From positions 620,001 through 684,000 of the forward strand of contig JAUFSD010000009.1 in the NCBI GenBank assembly GCA_033030425.1: a DNA stretch of 64,000 bases, read 5' to 3'. Source of the DNA: Verpa conica. Its lineage: Eukaryota > Ascomycota > Pezizomycetes > Pezizales > Morchellaceae. Position numbers and translations under genes: made by a program. Shown here piece after piece: positions 43,972 to 53,770 of this stretch (its first letter is position 1; each line of letters starts with the position of its first letter). Below the pieces are notes generated by a model. The model made no database searches, had not been told where the DNA came from, and worked only from the letters and a program-made list of their open reading frames with translations.

Positions 43972-45174
43972 ATGGCACTCCACCGACTCCACCGCTTCTT
44001 CTATTCAACCTCCTTCACTATCCTCTTCCTGTTCCTGTTCATCCTCCTGCTCGCCACTCCCACAGACATAATAATACAGGCCTACTTCCGCAAGTCCCAG
44101 CTCTACAATGTCTTCGTCATCGCCGGAACATATGTTCTCACTGCACTACTTGCTCTCACTATATACGTATCCAGGATATACTCAGTACGGCGGCTAATGG
44201 AGGAGATCCCAAAGTCCTGGGCGCCAGTCAAGAAGATGGATCTACCGAAACGCGTGCACAAGGCTGTTGCCGGGAACTTGAGTAGGAGCGCAATTATCGC
44301 TGTTCAGAGTCGACCGAATCAATCAACAATTGGAGGGGATGGAGGTGTTATATCACATCCAGGCTGGTCAGCGCCTAGTTCGTTGGATTTACCGGAGGTC
44401 CATTATCTATCTGTTATTGCAGAATTACCACATTTAATCGAAGCGAAAGCATTATCATTACACCCTGGTGGGCAGGAATTAGGGAGACAGCCATATATGA
44501 CGTTGAGGGCCTACTTGGGCCATTTGGCAGGGCTCGGGGTTGTGAAGGGGGGGACAGCGGATCTATTTTTGGTGGGGTATGAGAGGGCTCGATTTCGGAC
44601 ACGGGGGGAAGGTGTGGAGGAGGTGGAGTTTAGAGAGTTAATGAAGGTGTTTGCAGGGCTGCTGAGGGGAATGGGGGAACATGCTCAATCGATTCACGTT
44701 CAGGATGGGGAAGAGGAGGACGGCTGGATAACGCAGGACGAAGGGGGTGGTGGAGGGGATGGTATTGCGGATGAGGAAGATGGTGGATACTCGGAAGGTG
44801 AAGGGAGTATTCTGAGGAGAGGGGGATTCGGATATATGAGTCTTGGCTATGAAACTACCACTACCGACTTTGGCGAGGAGGAAGAGGACGGGCTACGCTA
44901 CACCCCCGAATCAAATGCACATAGAGAATCCTACTTTGATCGTGGCAGAACAGGCGAAAATAGTAATCAATACATCGAGAGAGAACGAGAGAGAATACGG
45001 AAGAATCTAGGACGTACCCGAATGGAACGCTCGGGTACTACATCAACAGTAGATACGGTATCTACAGGCGGCACGAGAGATAGTGAAGGGTACGAGATGG
45101 CTTCAATGAGCCCAGAGAGACCAAAAGTCAAGAGGAAATTAAGCGTTAGGGTTAGTACGGGGACTTTTGGATAA
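43972..45174 (+). CDS. DLT1: Dlt1 (defect at low temperature 1) family protein
   Basis: Intronless, 400 residues. Two membrane segments near the N-terminus (about 10-30 and 45-67) are followed by YVSRIYSVRRLMEEIPKSW, a signature of fungal Dlt1. A cytosolic region follows with SAIIAVQSRPN and a conserved LRAYLGHLAGLGVV block. The C-terminal 170 residues are low-complexity, acidic and Gly/Glu/Arg-rich. In yeast, loss causes cold sensitivity; the molecular role is unknown. The start codon was chosen at the first in-frame ATG before the first membrane helix. It stands isolated between repeat-rich stretches. Confidence 0.88.
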   Translation: MALHRLHRFFYSTSFTILFLFLFILLLATPTDIIIQAYFRKSQLYNVFVIAGTYVLTALLALTIYVSRIYSVRRLMEEIPKSWAPVKKMDLPKRVHKAVAGNLSRSAIIAVQSRPNQSTIGGDGGVISHPGWSAPSSLDLPEVHYLSVIAELPHLIEAKALSLHPGGQELGRQPYMTLRAYLGHLAGLGVVKGGTADLFLVGYERARFRTRGEGVEEVEFRELMKVFAGLLRGMGEHAQSIHVQDGEEEDGWITQDEGGGGGDGIADEEDGGYSEGEGSILRRGGFGYMSLGYETTTTDFGEEEEDGLRYTPESNAHRESYFDRGRTGENSNQYIERERERIRKNLGRTRMERSGTTSTVDTVSTGGTRDSEGYEMASMSPERPKVKRKLSVRVSTGTFG

Positions 45175-46618
45175 TGGAAGATGAATATTTTTTCTTTCTT
45201 GGGCTATCTATGGTATATGCCCCCGCTTGACTGGAACAGGCTATGAACTAGAGACCTACTGTTGTAATATGTGGCTATCAACTTGGTTTTATTAGTGTTG
45301 GGTTTACTATTTTTTGGGTGGAGTTTTAAGTATACTTTCCTTTGTTTGAGATATGCATGGGGAGAAGGGCGTTCTTAACTTTGGTATTTTGATAGTTTTG
45401 GGAAACTAGATTTCTGTTTCTCTTTTTTTTTTTATTGTTTTGATGTTGTCTTTTATTTTTTGTTTCATAGATACTCGCTATTCTCTTCTCTTTATTTTCT
45501 TTGAGAGCTGGCTGCTCCCCCCTAGTGATGTTAATAGGTCTTTCGAGTGGTTAATGTATATAGAGTTTGTGGCGATATCATTATATATGTAGGTTCTCAC
45601 CTATACCTGTAAGTACTTGTCTAAATATAAATCATGTACTGTCGTTCGGAATTTCTATGAGACGATAATCACATCAAACGCCCGATTATAAAGATTGAAG
45701 GTAAAAAATACATGTGGTTGAGGTCTCTTGTATAACACACGTAAAGTATCCTAGGAATAGATAGCTAAGAATTCCATTTAAATTAAGAACTTCAAACTCT
45801 TATCCTCAAAACTTCTTGATTGCTCGAGAAATTCTATCACCGTTTGTAGCCGGAGTCCCAGCACCTGTTCATAATCAAGGTTACTATACCCATAGAATCA
45901 CCGTTCGATAACCTTTCGACTACTACAATTATCATGTACTAGGTTCTTTGGGCCATATATCCAGTAGTTCTCTTATATATGACAGTTTTACAGCCGATAC
46001 CATACCTAAAGCAGATTTAGCGGCGGTAGAGTAATATACTTAAATAAGATTGCTTCTAATGTAACATATTAATTCACATATTAGCCCAAGTTCCGCTAGT
46101 GCGTGTATTTACGCATGCGCATAATCCTCTCTACTACGATCCCGGTTTCAAGTTCTCGCAGTCCCATCATAGTACCTTTGTTACTTCCATAGCTCCATAG
46201 ATGTGCCTCCTGTCCCGAAAACGTACACCAAGCTCGCTCAAGTTGATTTCTATCAAAGTGGATACTAGCTAACTGAGGAGGGGCTAGGAGGAGCCATAAC
46301 AGGATATGTCCGTGGTGTGTGTATTTAGCAGCCCAAATCTTTGCAAGTCCTACCATGGTCCAAACTTGAATAAGGTTGGTGAAATTAATGTAGCCTGGAT
46401 TATGATTAATTCATTCATCCATTCAATATAGCCCGGACTGGATCTAGGGGAAGTTCAGTGTTAGTGATAATGCTAAGTTTTTTGTAGGAGATACGGACAT
46501 AAACCCTAGACATAATAAACCACTGGAAAATTTTTAAGTCTACTAGGAGATCGGTGGTAAGTTTTTCTCAGTCAACATCTAGAAAAATGTTTGTTAAGGT
46601 CTCTCAGCCAGTGATATA
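45175..46618. other. Gene-less region 3' of DLT1
   Basis: AT-rich with T tracts near 45424. A minus-strand frame at 46096-46356 (86 codons) has no family and is not called. A short ATTCATTC run lies at 46408-46425. Confidence 0.45.
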
Positions 46619-46846
46619 CCGTATTATCTCACTTCGTTCGGACGGTTGCCAAGTAGCCTGGCTTGCAAACTTAACCCCCTAAGGAAGTGATCAAACCAGA
46701 GCACGGAGCAGGAAAGAGAAAATCGAGCCTTTTTGTGAGAGAGACCAAAGCACAGAAGCAAGAATTGTGTGTATTTCACCTAGAAATAGTATAGCATCCG
46801 CAAGCCACGCCCTTGGCAACCGTCCGAACGAAGTGAGATAATACGG
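46619..46846. mobile_element. TA-flanked MITE C (228 bp)
   Basis: Perfect inverted repeats of about 34 bp: CCGTATTATCTCACTTCGTT onward at the left; the right is its reverse complement. TA flanks both sides (46617-46618, 46847-46848). The interior of about 160 bp has no coding capacity. The ends differ from MITEs A and B, so it is a third family. Confidence 0.86.
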
Positions 46847-47660
46847 TAGTCTTACATAATTATACCGTTTTCTTTTAGATAAATATAGATATAGAAATGG
46901 GAGGGTACACAGATTTGGTGATATTTATTGATACGATATGACCTAAATACAGGAGACATTGTGTGAGTGGCTCTTCAGCTAGATGGATATTGGATAGAGT
47001 AGAATAGTAGAGCCATGTATAGGGTTCGATGAATACCTGGGCTATTCACTCCTAATTGAGGTAGATTTAGAGGATTGAATTCTTGTTTTCTTTGTTGTTG
47101 CACTACATGTATCTATGTATTAGTTCAAGAATATCGGGGTATATGAATCATATAATATCACTCGGCATACCTAAACCGTGTAAAGAAAAGAGGGATGATT
47201 AAGAACTCAGATATAATGAAGATATAGGCCGAGTAGGTTCTATATTAATTAACGCCCTTATGTTTTTCTAATCAGGCGCGGGAGTATGGGTTTTCTTGCC
47301 TAGTTCGTAGTGGGGTGGGTTTAAGCCCTTGCTTGGACCCTTTCCTGATGCCCCCCCACCAGAACATAGAGGAGCCGTGATCTTATACCCAGACACGTAC
47401 TCTCAGATAGCATCTAGTGTTCAAGAGTAAAGGTAGGTAGGTCTAATACGAGCGGGCCAAGTTAGATGGGGTCATGAAATTATAGAAATCAAACGTCACC
47501 TTAGGAGCCTTCGAATGAGCTAGATGAATTAACAGCCCACACTGAGAGGCAGATAGCAAATACAGAGCATAAGTAACAAACATAGAAGCAAGTTCCCGAA
47601 ACCTTAGGTGCAGAAAGTCTTGTACCGCCCGAAGCGGGTCAACACGAGCCAAAAACCTAG
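46847..47660. other. Gene-less spacer
   Basis: No supported gene. A minus-strand 84-codon frame (47443-47697) overlaps the SINE start and has no recognised domain. Confidence 0.4.
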
Positions 47661-47802
47661 TCATATAGTATGTAACAACTATAAGGATATCAGCCATCGT
47701 AGTGTAATCGCTACGGTGTCACCCAGAGGGGCCGGGGGAGTGCGAGCCGTAGGTTCAGATCCTTCCCAGGCAAGAGTAATCTTGACGCACTAGGTTTTTT
47801 TT
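47661..47802 (+). mobile_element. tRNA-derived SINE, copy 1
   Basis: About 140 bp. It has an A-box-like TAGTGTAATCGCTACGG and a B-box-like GGTTCAGATCC about 35-40 bases later, then GCAAGAGTAATCTTGACGCAC and a T-run that would end polymerase III transcription. It matches copy 2 at 48534-48675 over its whole length with few differences. No complete tRNA cloverleaf or acceptor stem can be drawn, so it is a tRNA-related SINE rather than a tRNA gene. Confidence 0.72.
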
Positions 47803-48470
47803 TATGTTTTTGATGTCATGGGGTGTACTATTCAATGTATAGTGCCCCCCCTTGTATTCACGGAGACCATAACATAACTTTTATAGTGTACCGAGAGGAA
47901 TCAATAGAGTTCGTTGTCTACACCTCTGCTGGATACAGCCTTTTCTAATTAATCCCCCCTCCCCCATGATAGCGGGGGTTTTCTTACATGTATGTTGCGT
48001 TAACTACAAAAGGTTCTACACAGGGAAACATTCAGTATAAGCTACATGTAGATAAGGCTATTTTCTATACAGAAAAGTTTCTGGGATCACCTAATTAGTA
48101 TGTAGAGGAATGTTTTAGAAACTTATGAATAGCATAATTTAAAATTTAAATGCCTTAGGTAGAAAGTGGGAGTGAAAAAAGGTGCGGTAATAATCTCCAA
48201 ATTAGATATATACCTAATTTATAATCTGATTTTTATATGATGCTACATGTAGTTCTTAATTACATGTGTTTTTTTAGATGTTTGATGGGCTAGAATTAAC
48301 CACGTGTTTGTTGGGTTGGCTGACAGGACTCGCTGAGCACATTCTATCTATGGGGCAAAGGTCACCAAAATTGATGGTCTTCTCAGGGTTTTCTCATGCA
48401 TATTTACATTCTCTAAATCCCTTTCGCCTCTCGATGAAGGGAGAATGAGGCTTCGTAAATTAGCTAGACA
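47803..48470. other. Spacer between the two SINE copies
   Basis: AT-rich, no gene. Includes several TACATGTA words (for example 48042-48049 region and 48245-48265). Confidence 0.45.
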
Positions 48471-48473
48471 CGG

Positions 48474-48508
48474 CAGCAAGTGTAATCTTGACGTGCTGGG
48501 ATTTTGAC
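48474..48508 (+). mobile_element. Truncated SINE tail fragment
   Basis: GCAAGTGTAATCTTGACGTG then CTGGGATTTT resembles the 3' end of the SINE (GCAAGAGTAATCTTGACGCAC, CTGGG, T-run) in plus orientation. It lies only 26 bp from the tail of copy 2 in opposite orientation. Confidence 0.55.
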
Positions 48509-48533
48509 CATGATTTCTATCACTGCAAAACTC

Positions 48534-48675
48534 AAAAAAAACCCAGTGCGTCAAGATTACTCTTGCCTGGGAGGGATTTGAACCTACGGCTCGCACTCCC
48601 CCGGCCCCTCTGGGCGACACCGTAGCGATTACACTACGACGGCTGATATCCTTATGGTTGGTACATGCTACATGA
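48534..48675 (-). mobile_element. tRNA-derived SINE, copy 2
   Basis: Reverse-strand copy of the element at 47661. It carries a better B box (GGTTCAAATCC), TAGTGTAATCGCTACGG as A box, and a run of T at the 3' end (48533-48540 as A on the plus strand). The similarity to copy 1 extends upstream of the tRNA-like part to CATRTAGYATGTAMCAACYA, marking the 5' end. Confidence 0.72.
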
Positions 48676-49095
48676 GCCCTGCTTTTGGTTTATATACTCC
48701 TTGATCAAAAAAAAGATATCTACAGACTAGATATACCACACTGAATACCCTACTCCTATCCCTCATCCTCTCCGCTGTTTTCTATCGTAGCTGTATCCTG
48801 TTGTTTAGAGTCGGTTTTATGAATATCTTTATGATCACTGGAGACGATATATACCTAATAAACTCTATAGACACTTCATTGTTTAGTATTCCTTCTTTAT
48901 CCCTTCGAATCTATAGAATAGAAAATCCGGTGTTTGGTGTGTTAGATTTTTGTTAGAAACGTAAAATTTCATAATTTATTCCACGAGATCAACACCCAAC
49001 TAGGAATTTCTCTACTATTTTTAATGTGACAGAACACAGTTTAGTCAAAACATGCACCACTTCCGTATATTTAGTGATGATTATACTGAGGATAG
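48676..49095. other. Gene-less spacer
   Basis: AT-rich, no features recognised apart from the left flanking repeat of the GC-rich element at 49081-49095. Confidence 0.45.
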
Positions 49096-49580
49096 TGTGG
49101 TCCACGAGGCCGAGGCGCCTCGGGCCTCGCCTTGAGGTATCGGCCTCGAGGAGGCGCAAGGCCGGGGGGCCACAGGGTCGAGGTACCTCGAGGCTTCTCT
49201 CTGGGCTCGCCTCGAGGTGGCTTGAGGTAAATAATAAAAAATTAAATAAAAAATTACAGACTCTAGTAGGAGTAAAATAGGTTACCTTGGTCATTCCCAC
49301 CACAATTCATCACCCACTATTAGTGAGCTTGACTCAAAAGGCCATAAAATAGGTAATAAGGTAGTAGGTAATATCAGGGAACTACACTAAAATACCCTGT
49401 AGTGGAGTATTTAATAGCTCTTAAATTATTACTAAAAATAGTTCTATGCCTCAAGGCTCCTTGAGGTACCTTGAGGCCAGACTCCTAATACCCAAGGCGA
49501 GCCAAAGCCAGAGGTCTACAAAGCCGAGGCACCTCGAGACCACCTCCCCTACCTTGCCTCGAGCGGCCTCGTGGACCACA
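49096..49580. mobile_element. GC-rich TIR element made of CCTCGAGG-like words
   Basis: The ends are perfect 16-bp inverted repeats (TGTGGTCCACGAGGCC). The two outer ~130-bp parts are packed with CCTCGAGG, CCTTGAGG and related palindromic words; the middle is AT-rich. The flanks carry near-identical direct repeats: TTATACTGAGGATAG left (49081-49095) and TTAACTGAGGATAG right (49581-49594). That is a putative target duplication of about 14-15 bp. No coding capacity. Confidence 0.7.
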
Positions 49581-49594
49581 TTAACTGAGGATAG

Positions 49595-50100
49595 AGGGGT
49601 GTGTAAGAGCTAGCCAAGTTTTAGAGTATACGATGACCTCATGATGTTCACGGAGCTGGTTCAAAGATTCAAGATAGATGCTACGGAGCCCTATTTCTAC
49701 AAGATCTCAAGCTTTACCAGAAGCTGGAAGGTATAGGTATATACCAGTATATATCGCTACCATTTTCCACTTCTTGATTCCCAGATAGAAGTCAAGGTAG
49801 GAATCCTCAAGACCATGTTCCGTTTTCGTTCCCCCGAAACCGCCAAGTCACGGAATAGGTCAATGATAATCACGTATATAGGAGACCAGACCTGAGAACC
49901 CATGTGAAATCAATCGGTAAAACAGTATGTTTTTACATTGATGGATAAAGGTACGAAACTAAAGGATTACCAAACACTATGCTACGCCCCAGACCCATGA
50001 TCTATACTTGCTAAATGAAAAAGCTCAATAATAATGAAACCTAGTACAAGTGCCCATCACTACCCATCACTCGTTTTTTTATTACACTCAATACTCCTAC
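49595..50100. other. Intergenic 3' of MAK32
   Basis: AT-rich; no gene supported. Confidence 0.5.
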
Positions 50101-51734
50101 CTACTCTTCTAAGTTAATCCCCAACGCCTCAACCCTCTCCCGGTACTCATTAAACCTATCCATAACATCAACCCCATTCCACAATTCCCCACTATTCCCG
50201 CCCTTCTTCTTCTCAAGTTTCGGAATCCCAAGTTGCTCAATCGCAAAAGACGCAGCAATAGTCCCCACCGCTGCAGCAAGGACAAATTTACCTGGGTTCC
50301 TCACCAAACTGATAGCTAGGCCGCCAATAAATGCATTTCCACCACCGGTGGGGTCTATTACTTTAGGGTGGTTCATTTCTCCCATAACACTATTTTTACC
50401 CGCGGTTTCGCTGTTCTCCCCGGTGCCCGAGTCACTGCTGTAGTAGGCTGGTAGCCAAACATTTGGGCGGTCCTGACTCGATACCAAACAACCCATCTTT
50501 CCACATCTAATGACTGCAGCGCCGGTGCCGTTGGGGCCGATACCGGCATTAACAAGCTTTGTAGCGAGATCGGCGATAGTAGATTTAGAGGAGATGTCGA
50601 GTGGATCCTCAATACCGTAGAAGCCTGCAAGCTCTGTGTGGTTGGGAGATATTATGTGCATTAATTTTAATGTTTTGTACCTATAAATATTTTAGTACGA
50701 GTGGCCTAGATATAGTAACTAGGATAGCAAACATTTCGACTCTGTGTTCTGGCGTACAAAGATCAGGGACAGGCTCCCAGATAAATTTAGTCATATGCCC
50801 TATGGGCCGGCCCTCGAGTACCCCGCATAACTCGTAGCATACCATTTGTGCACGTGCAGGGCTACAGATAAAATGAATCGTCTTTGCCATGAGTAGTTGT
50901 GCCGAGATCAAATCATCTGCTTCAAGTCTTTTCTTTGGCGTGAGATACTTGAATTCTCGGTGGTCACCGGGGCCATAACTATTCCACCCTCTTGTAGTAC
51001 GTCTTTCGGGGGTCTCGCGGATCTTTAGCATTGTATCTAGGTCGTTCAGTTGGGTTCGGATTTGAGAGGGAAAGTCGTTTCCAGCATCAACAATCCAGCC
51101 AATTGATTTTGAGAGTGGGGGCGGAGCGAAGAGACGTGCACCGATTATAGCTATGTAGAAAGTTTGTGTTAGTGGGGGGAAGGCTAGAGACACAAAATGT
51201 GTAGAATAACCAACGGTGGAAGTAGCAAACCGTAGGTGCCGGCTCCGCCGATTACATCGTGTGCGACTGCGCGAGACTCGCTAGGTCCGTAATGTATTTC
51301 GTCTACACGTTCTGGGGTCAGTTTAGTTTGGCTTCTTGTTGGTGCACAATAGGTATGAGAGATTGATTTGTAAGAATATGGTGGGTATAAGTAAATATAG
51401 AATATGTTTTTTTATTGTAAATCAACGGGGTATGGGGATACGCGGGAAGATAGGTGTATTGTTTTTTAATTGCAAAGATATAAGGTATATGAGGGTTTGC
51501 ATATATAGTTCTCGTCATAGCTCATTTGTGCTTAGACAGCTCTAGTGTCTTGATGGTGCATCATGTAGAACCCCGAAGATATCCTATATATATACTTCTA
51601 GATAAGAAAAGGGCAAGCATACCGATAATAAACATCCCCAGTGTAGTAAAATCGATCTGAGGTGCCCCCTGTGCCAGGGCACCTCGTGCACGTAGCCAGG
51701 CCTGATATGTAGGACTTGTAGTAGGATTCTGCAT
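50101..51734 (-). CDS. MAK32: Mak32-like PfkB-family sugar kinase homologue
   Basis: Four exons: 51734-51623, 51302-51231, 51150-50733 and 50680-50101, giving 393 residues. Junctions restore TLGMFIIDEIHYGPSESRAV, GGAGTYAIIGARLF and EHRVEMYKTLKLMHIISPNH. The ribokinase/PfkB fold is clear: N-terminal GGAGTY, then WEPVPDLC, and SPNHTELAGFYG. The C-terminal PfkB signature reads DPTGGGNAFIGG: the catalytic Asp of the usual DTxGAGD is Asn, as I recall for the Mak32 family, so sugar-kinase activity is doubtful. Yeast MAK32 supports L-A double-stranded RNA virus maintenance. Intron 1 is 320 bp, far longer than its neighbours. Confidence 0.9.
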
Positions 51735-52677
51735 AGTTGCAGTAGTACCAGGGGAGGATAAGTAGGAACCTATGGCTGGAGATGCAGGGGAGTGGTTGAT
51801 GATAGGGGAGGTGATATTCAGAGGTCTGGTGGTGGGGGGAAGAGCCAGTAACACGAATGTGTGACGAGTGACAAGTGACAAGTGACGGGGGGTGTGATAC
51901 AAGAAGCTGAGAGGTTACCCGGAGCACAAGTGAGTGATAGAGTAGAGGGGAGAGATAAAGAGAACAATCGCGAGTAGGAGGGATCGGGGCTGAGAATTAT
52001 CTTTAAATCCTCCTCTGTCTCTGTCTCTCTGTCTCCCTATCTCTCTACTTCTCCCTCGCCCTCAATAATGACGTCTCACACCTACCAAACTCCACGGCCA
52101 TGTGGATGAATTAATCCTCTCCACTTCGCACCCACACACACTCAAACTCCTACACCTGTGCTGTACTGTGCTCTGTGCTACATACATTACAACCATGTAC
52201 CTATCTGTGGCTGTGGTGGCTGAACAAGTAGATGTGGCTGACCATACATCTAAACTCAGCCTTGAAGCGGTTAGCCCCCCCAAGTGGTTACTTACTTTCG
52301 ACATCACTTCCAGACCTGACAGCTTTCAACAGCAAGTTTTTACTCCTGAGACATCCTTCTCTGGATCCCATTACTGGTCTGGACTGAGCTGAACAGTTCA
52401 ACTTCTATATAATACAGAAACAAAAACTGAAAGACACCCCCCCCTATATCTTCAAGGAAAGATACCCTCACATTTCTCCTGAACTCCTTATCCACAGCAC
52501 CCCCGGACGAACTCACCCCGGTTCCCCGACCTACACCCTCCACCTAAAAAAAAAGTATTCACGCATTCTATACCCCCTTCTATCTCACACACTCTCTCAT
52601 TATTCCGGTCGTTTTATTTTTATTCTCATTTAAAACCCACCTACGTACGACGGAACCCCTGCCATGTGCGCTGATGC
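51735..52677. promoter_or_regulatory. Divergent MAK32/PIG-Y-like intergenic region
   Basis: 943 bp between two outward-facing start codons. It contains CT-rich stretches (about 52005-52060, TCTCTGTCTC) and the sequence ATTTAAAACC near 52629. The open frame at 52102-52392 shows no domain and is not called. Confidence 0.45.
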
Positions 52678-53770
52678 ATGAACCCATCCTATGCATACAC
52701 AAACGGCTCACCATCCGGGCTACCAGGAGCACCACCACCCACAGTGGCCAAAAAATCAACGCCCCCGCGCCTACGACGTCGAGGCTTCACAATTGGCGCT
52801 GACGACGAGGAGGATAGTAGTAGCAGCAGCGGTGAACGGGAGAGAGACGGATTCATCTCCTTCAGCATCGGGCCCGCCGGTGGTGGGGCGCCGAAAAGAG
52901 GGAAAAGTAAAGATAAAAGCAAAGACCACGAAAAGGATAGGCGACAGACCTCCCCGGGGCCGTCTATGATGCTTACAACAACTACAACTACGATAGCCAC
53001 AGGGCGCAAGCAGCGACGCCGCGGGAGAAGCTTAAGGAAGACTGCGCTTCTTAGACCCGGCAGAACTTCATTAGACCAGCCACTACCCAATGGCATTGTT
53101 CTCGGTGCTGGGAGTCTTCAGGTCCCTGTGCTCCCTACGGTGAACGGGAATAGTACTCTTTCGAGCCGTCGTAGTAATTCCCCGGTACTTAAGTTACCCC
53201 CTGTGGCTATTTCCACAGGTACTTCCGTCGGGCCTAGCAGTGCCATCTACGATAGTGCAGACGACTCTGAAGGAGGCGCGTACCGCGGAGGTGGAGGTGT
53301 GGCGGGTCGAATACGCGGGTATCCGGTGCGTGGGCGGTCTGGGAGCGTTGTGATGGTAATGCCGAGAACGAGGCAGGAGGAGATTGATAGTGCTGCTGAT
53401 ACGGCGTATTGGGGGTGGGTTGTCTTGTGTGCTACATGGGTTGTGTTTGTTGTTGGGATGGGGAGTGTGTTAGGTATTTGGGAATGGGCTTGGGATGTTC
53501 CTGGAGTAAGTTTTCCTCTCTTGCCCTCTCTCGAGGTGATCCAGTGGCTAACATGCGGAATAGAGCCCGTTCGCCAAAACTCAGATAGAAGAATTAAGTA
53601 GAAAAGACGACGAGGGGGCGTTCCCGATAGATGGGTACTACCCTGCGCTGATTATTCTAACTTGTATTATGGCGTGGGTTTGGGTGGTTGCTGCGTGGGT
53701 TGGGATGAAGTACTTTAAACATGCGAAGATACAACCACCCAGCGATGATTTTGTGAATGTTAATGTGTAG
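52678..53770 (+). CDS. ERI1: PIG-Y/Eri1-like GPI-GlcNAc-transferase subunit
   Basis: Two exons: 52678-53505 and 53585-53770, giving 337 residues. The first 230 residues are disordered, Pro/Ser/Arg/Thr-rich (AKKSTPPRLRRRGF). The C-terminal 100 residues hold two membrane helices (AYWGWVVLCATWVVFVVGMG; ALIILTCIMAWVWVVAAWVG) joined by an acidic lumenal loop, and end GMKYFKHAKI. This matches the end of human PIG-Y (WTWMGIKLFRHN) in layout and residues. PIG-Y/Eri1 belongs to the ER complex that puts GlcNAc on phosphatidylinositol; yeast Eri1 also binds Ras2. Human and yeast proteins are only about 70 residues, so the N-terminal extension is striking. Name moderately certain. Confidence 0.68.

Noticed and set aside
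47443..47697. 84-codon minus-strand frame
   Set aside because: Overlaps the 5' end of SINE copy 1 and shows no family resemblance.
47690..47790. True tRNA gene at the SINE copies
   Set aside because: A and B boxes are present, but no acceptor stem or full cloverleaf can be formed, and two copies share non-tRNA flanks, so a SINE fits better.
50681..50732. AT-AC (U12-type) intron or frameshift in MAK32
   Set aside because: First considered because the obvious donor was out of phase; a normal GTTTGC donor inside the ATG codon (GAAAT|GTTTGC) restores the frame.
52102..52392. 96-codon frame upstream of the PIG-Y-like gene
   Set aside because: No domain; it falls in the divergent promoter region and has no splice partner.
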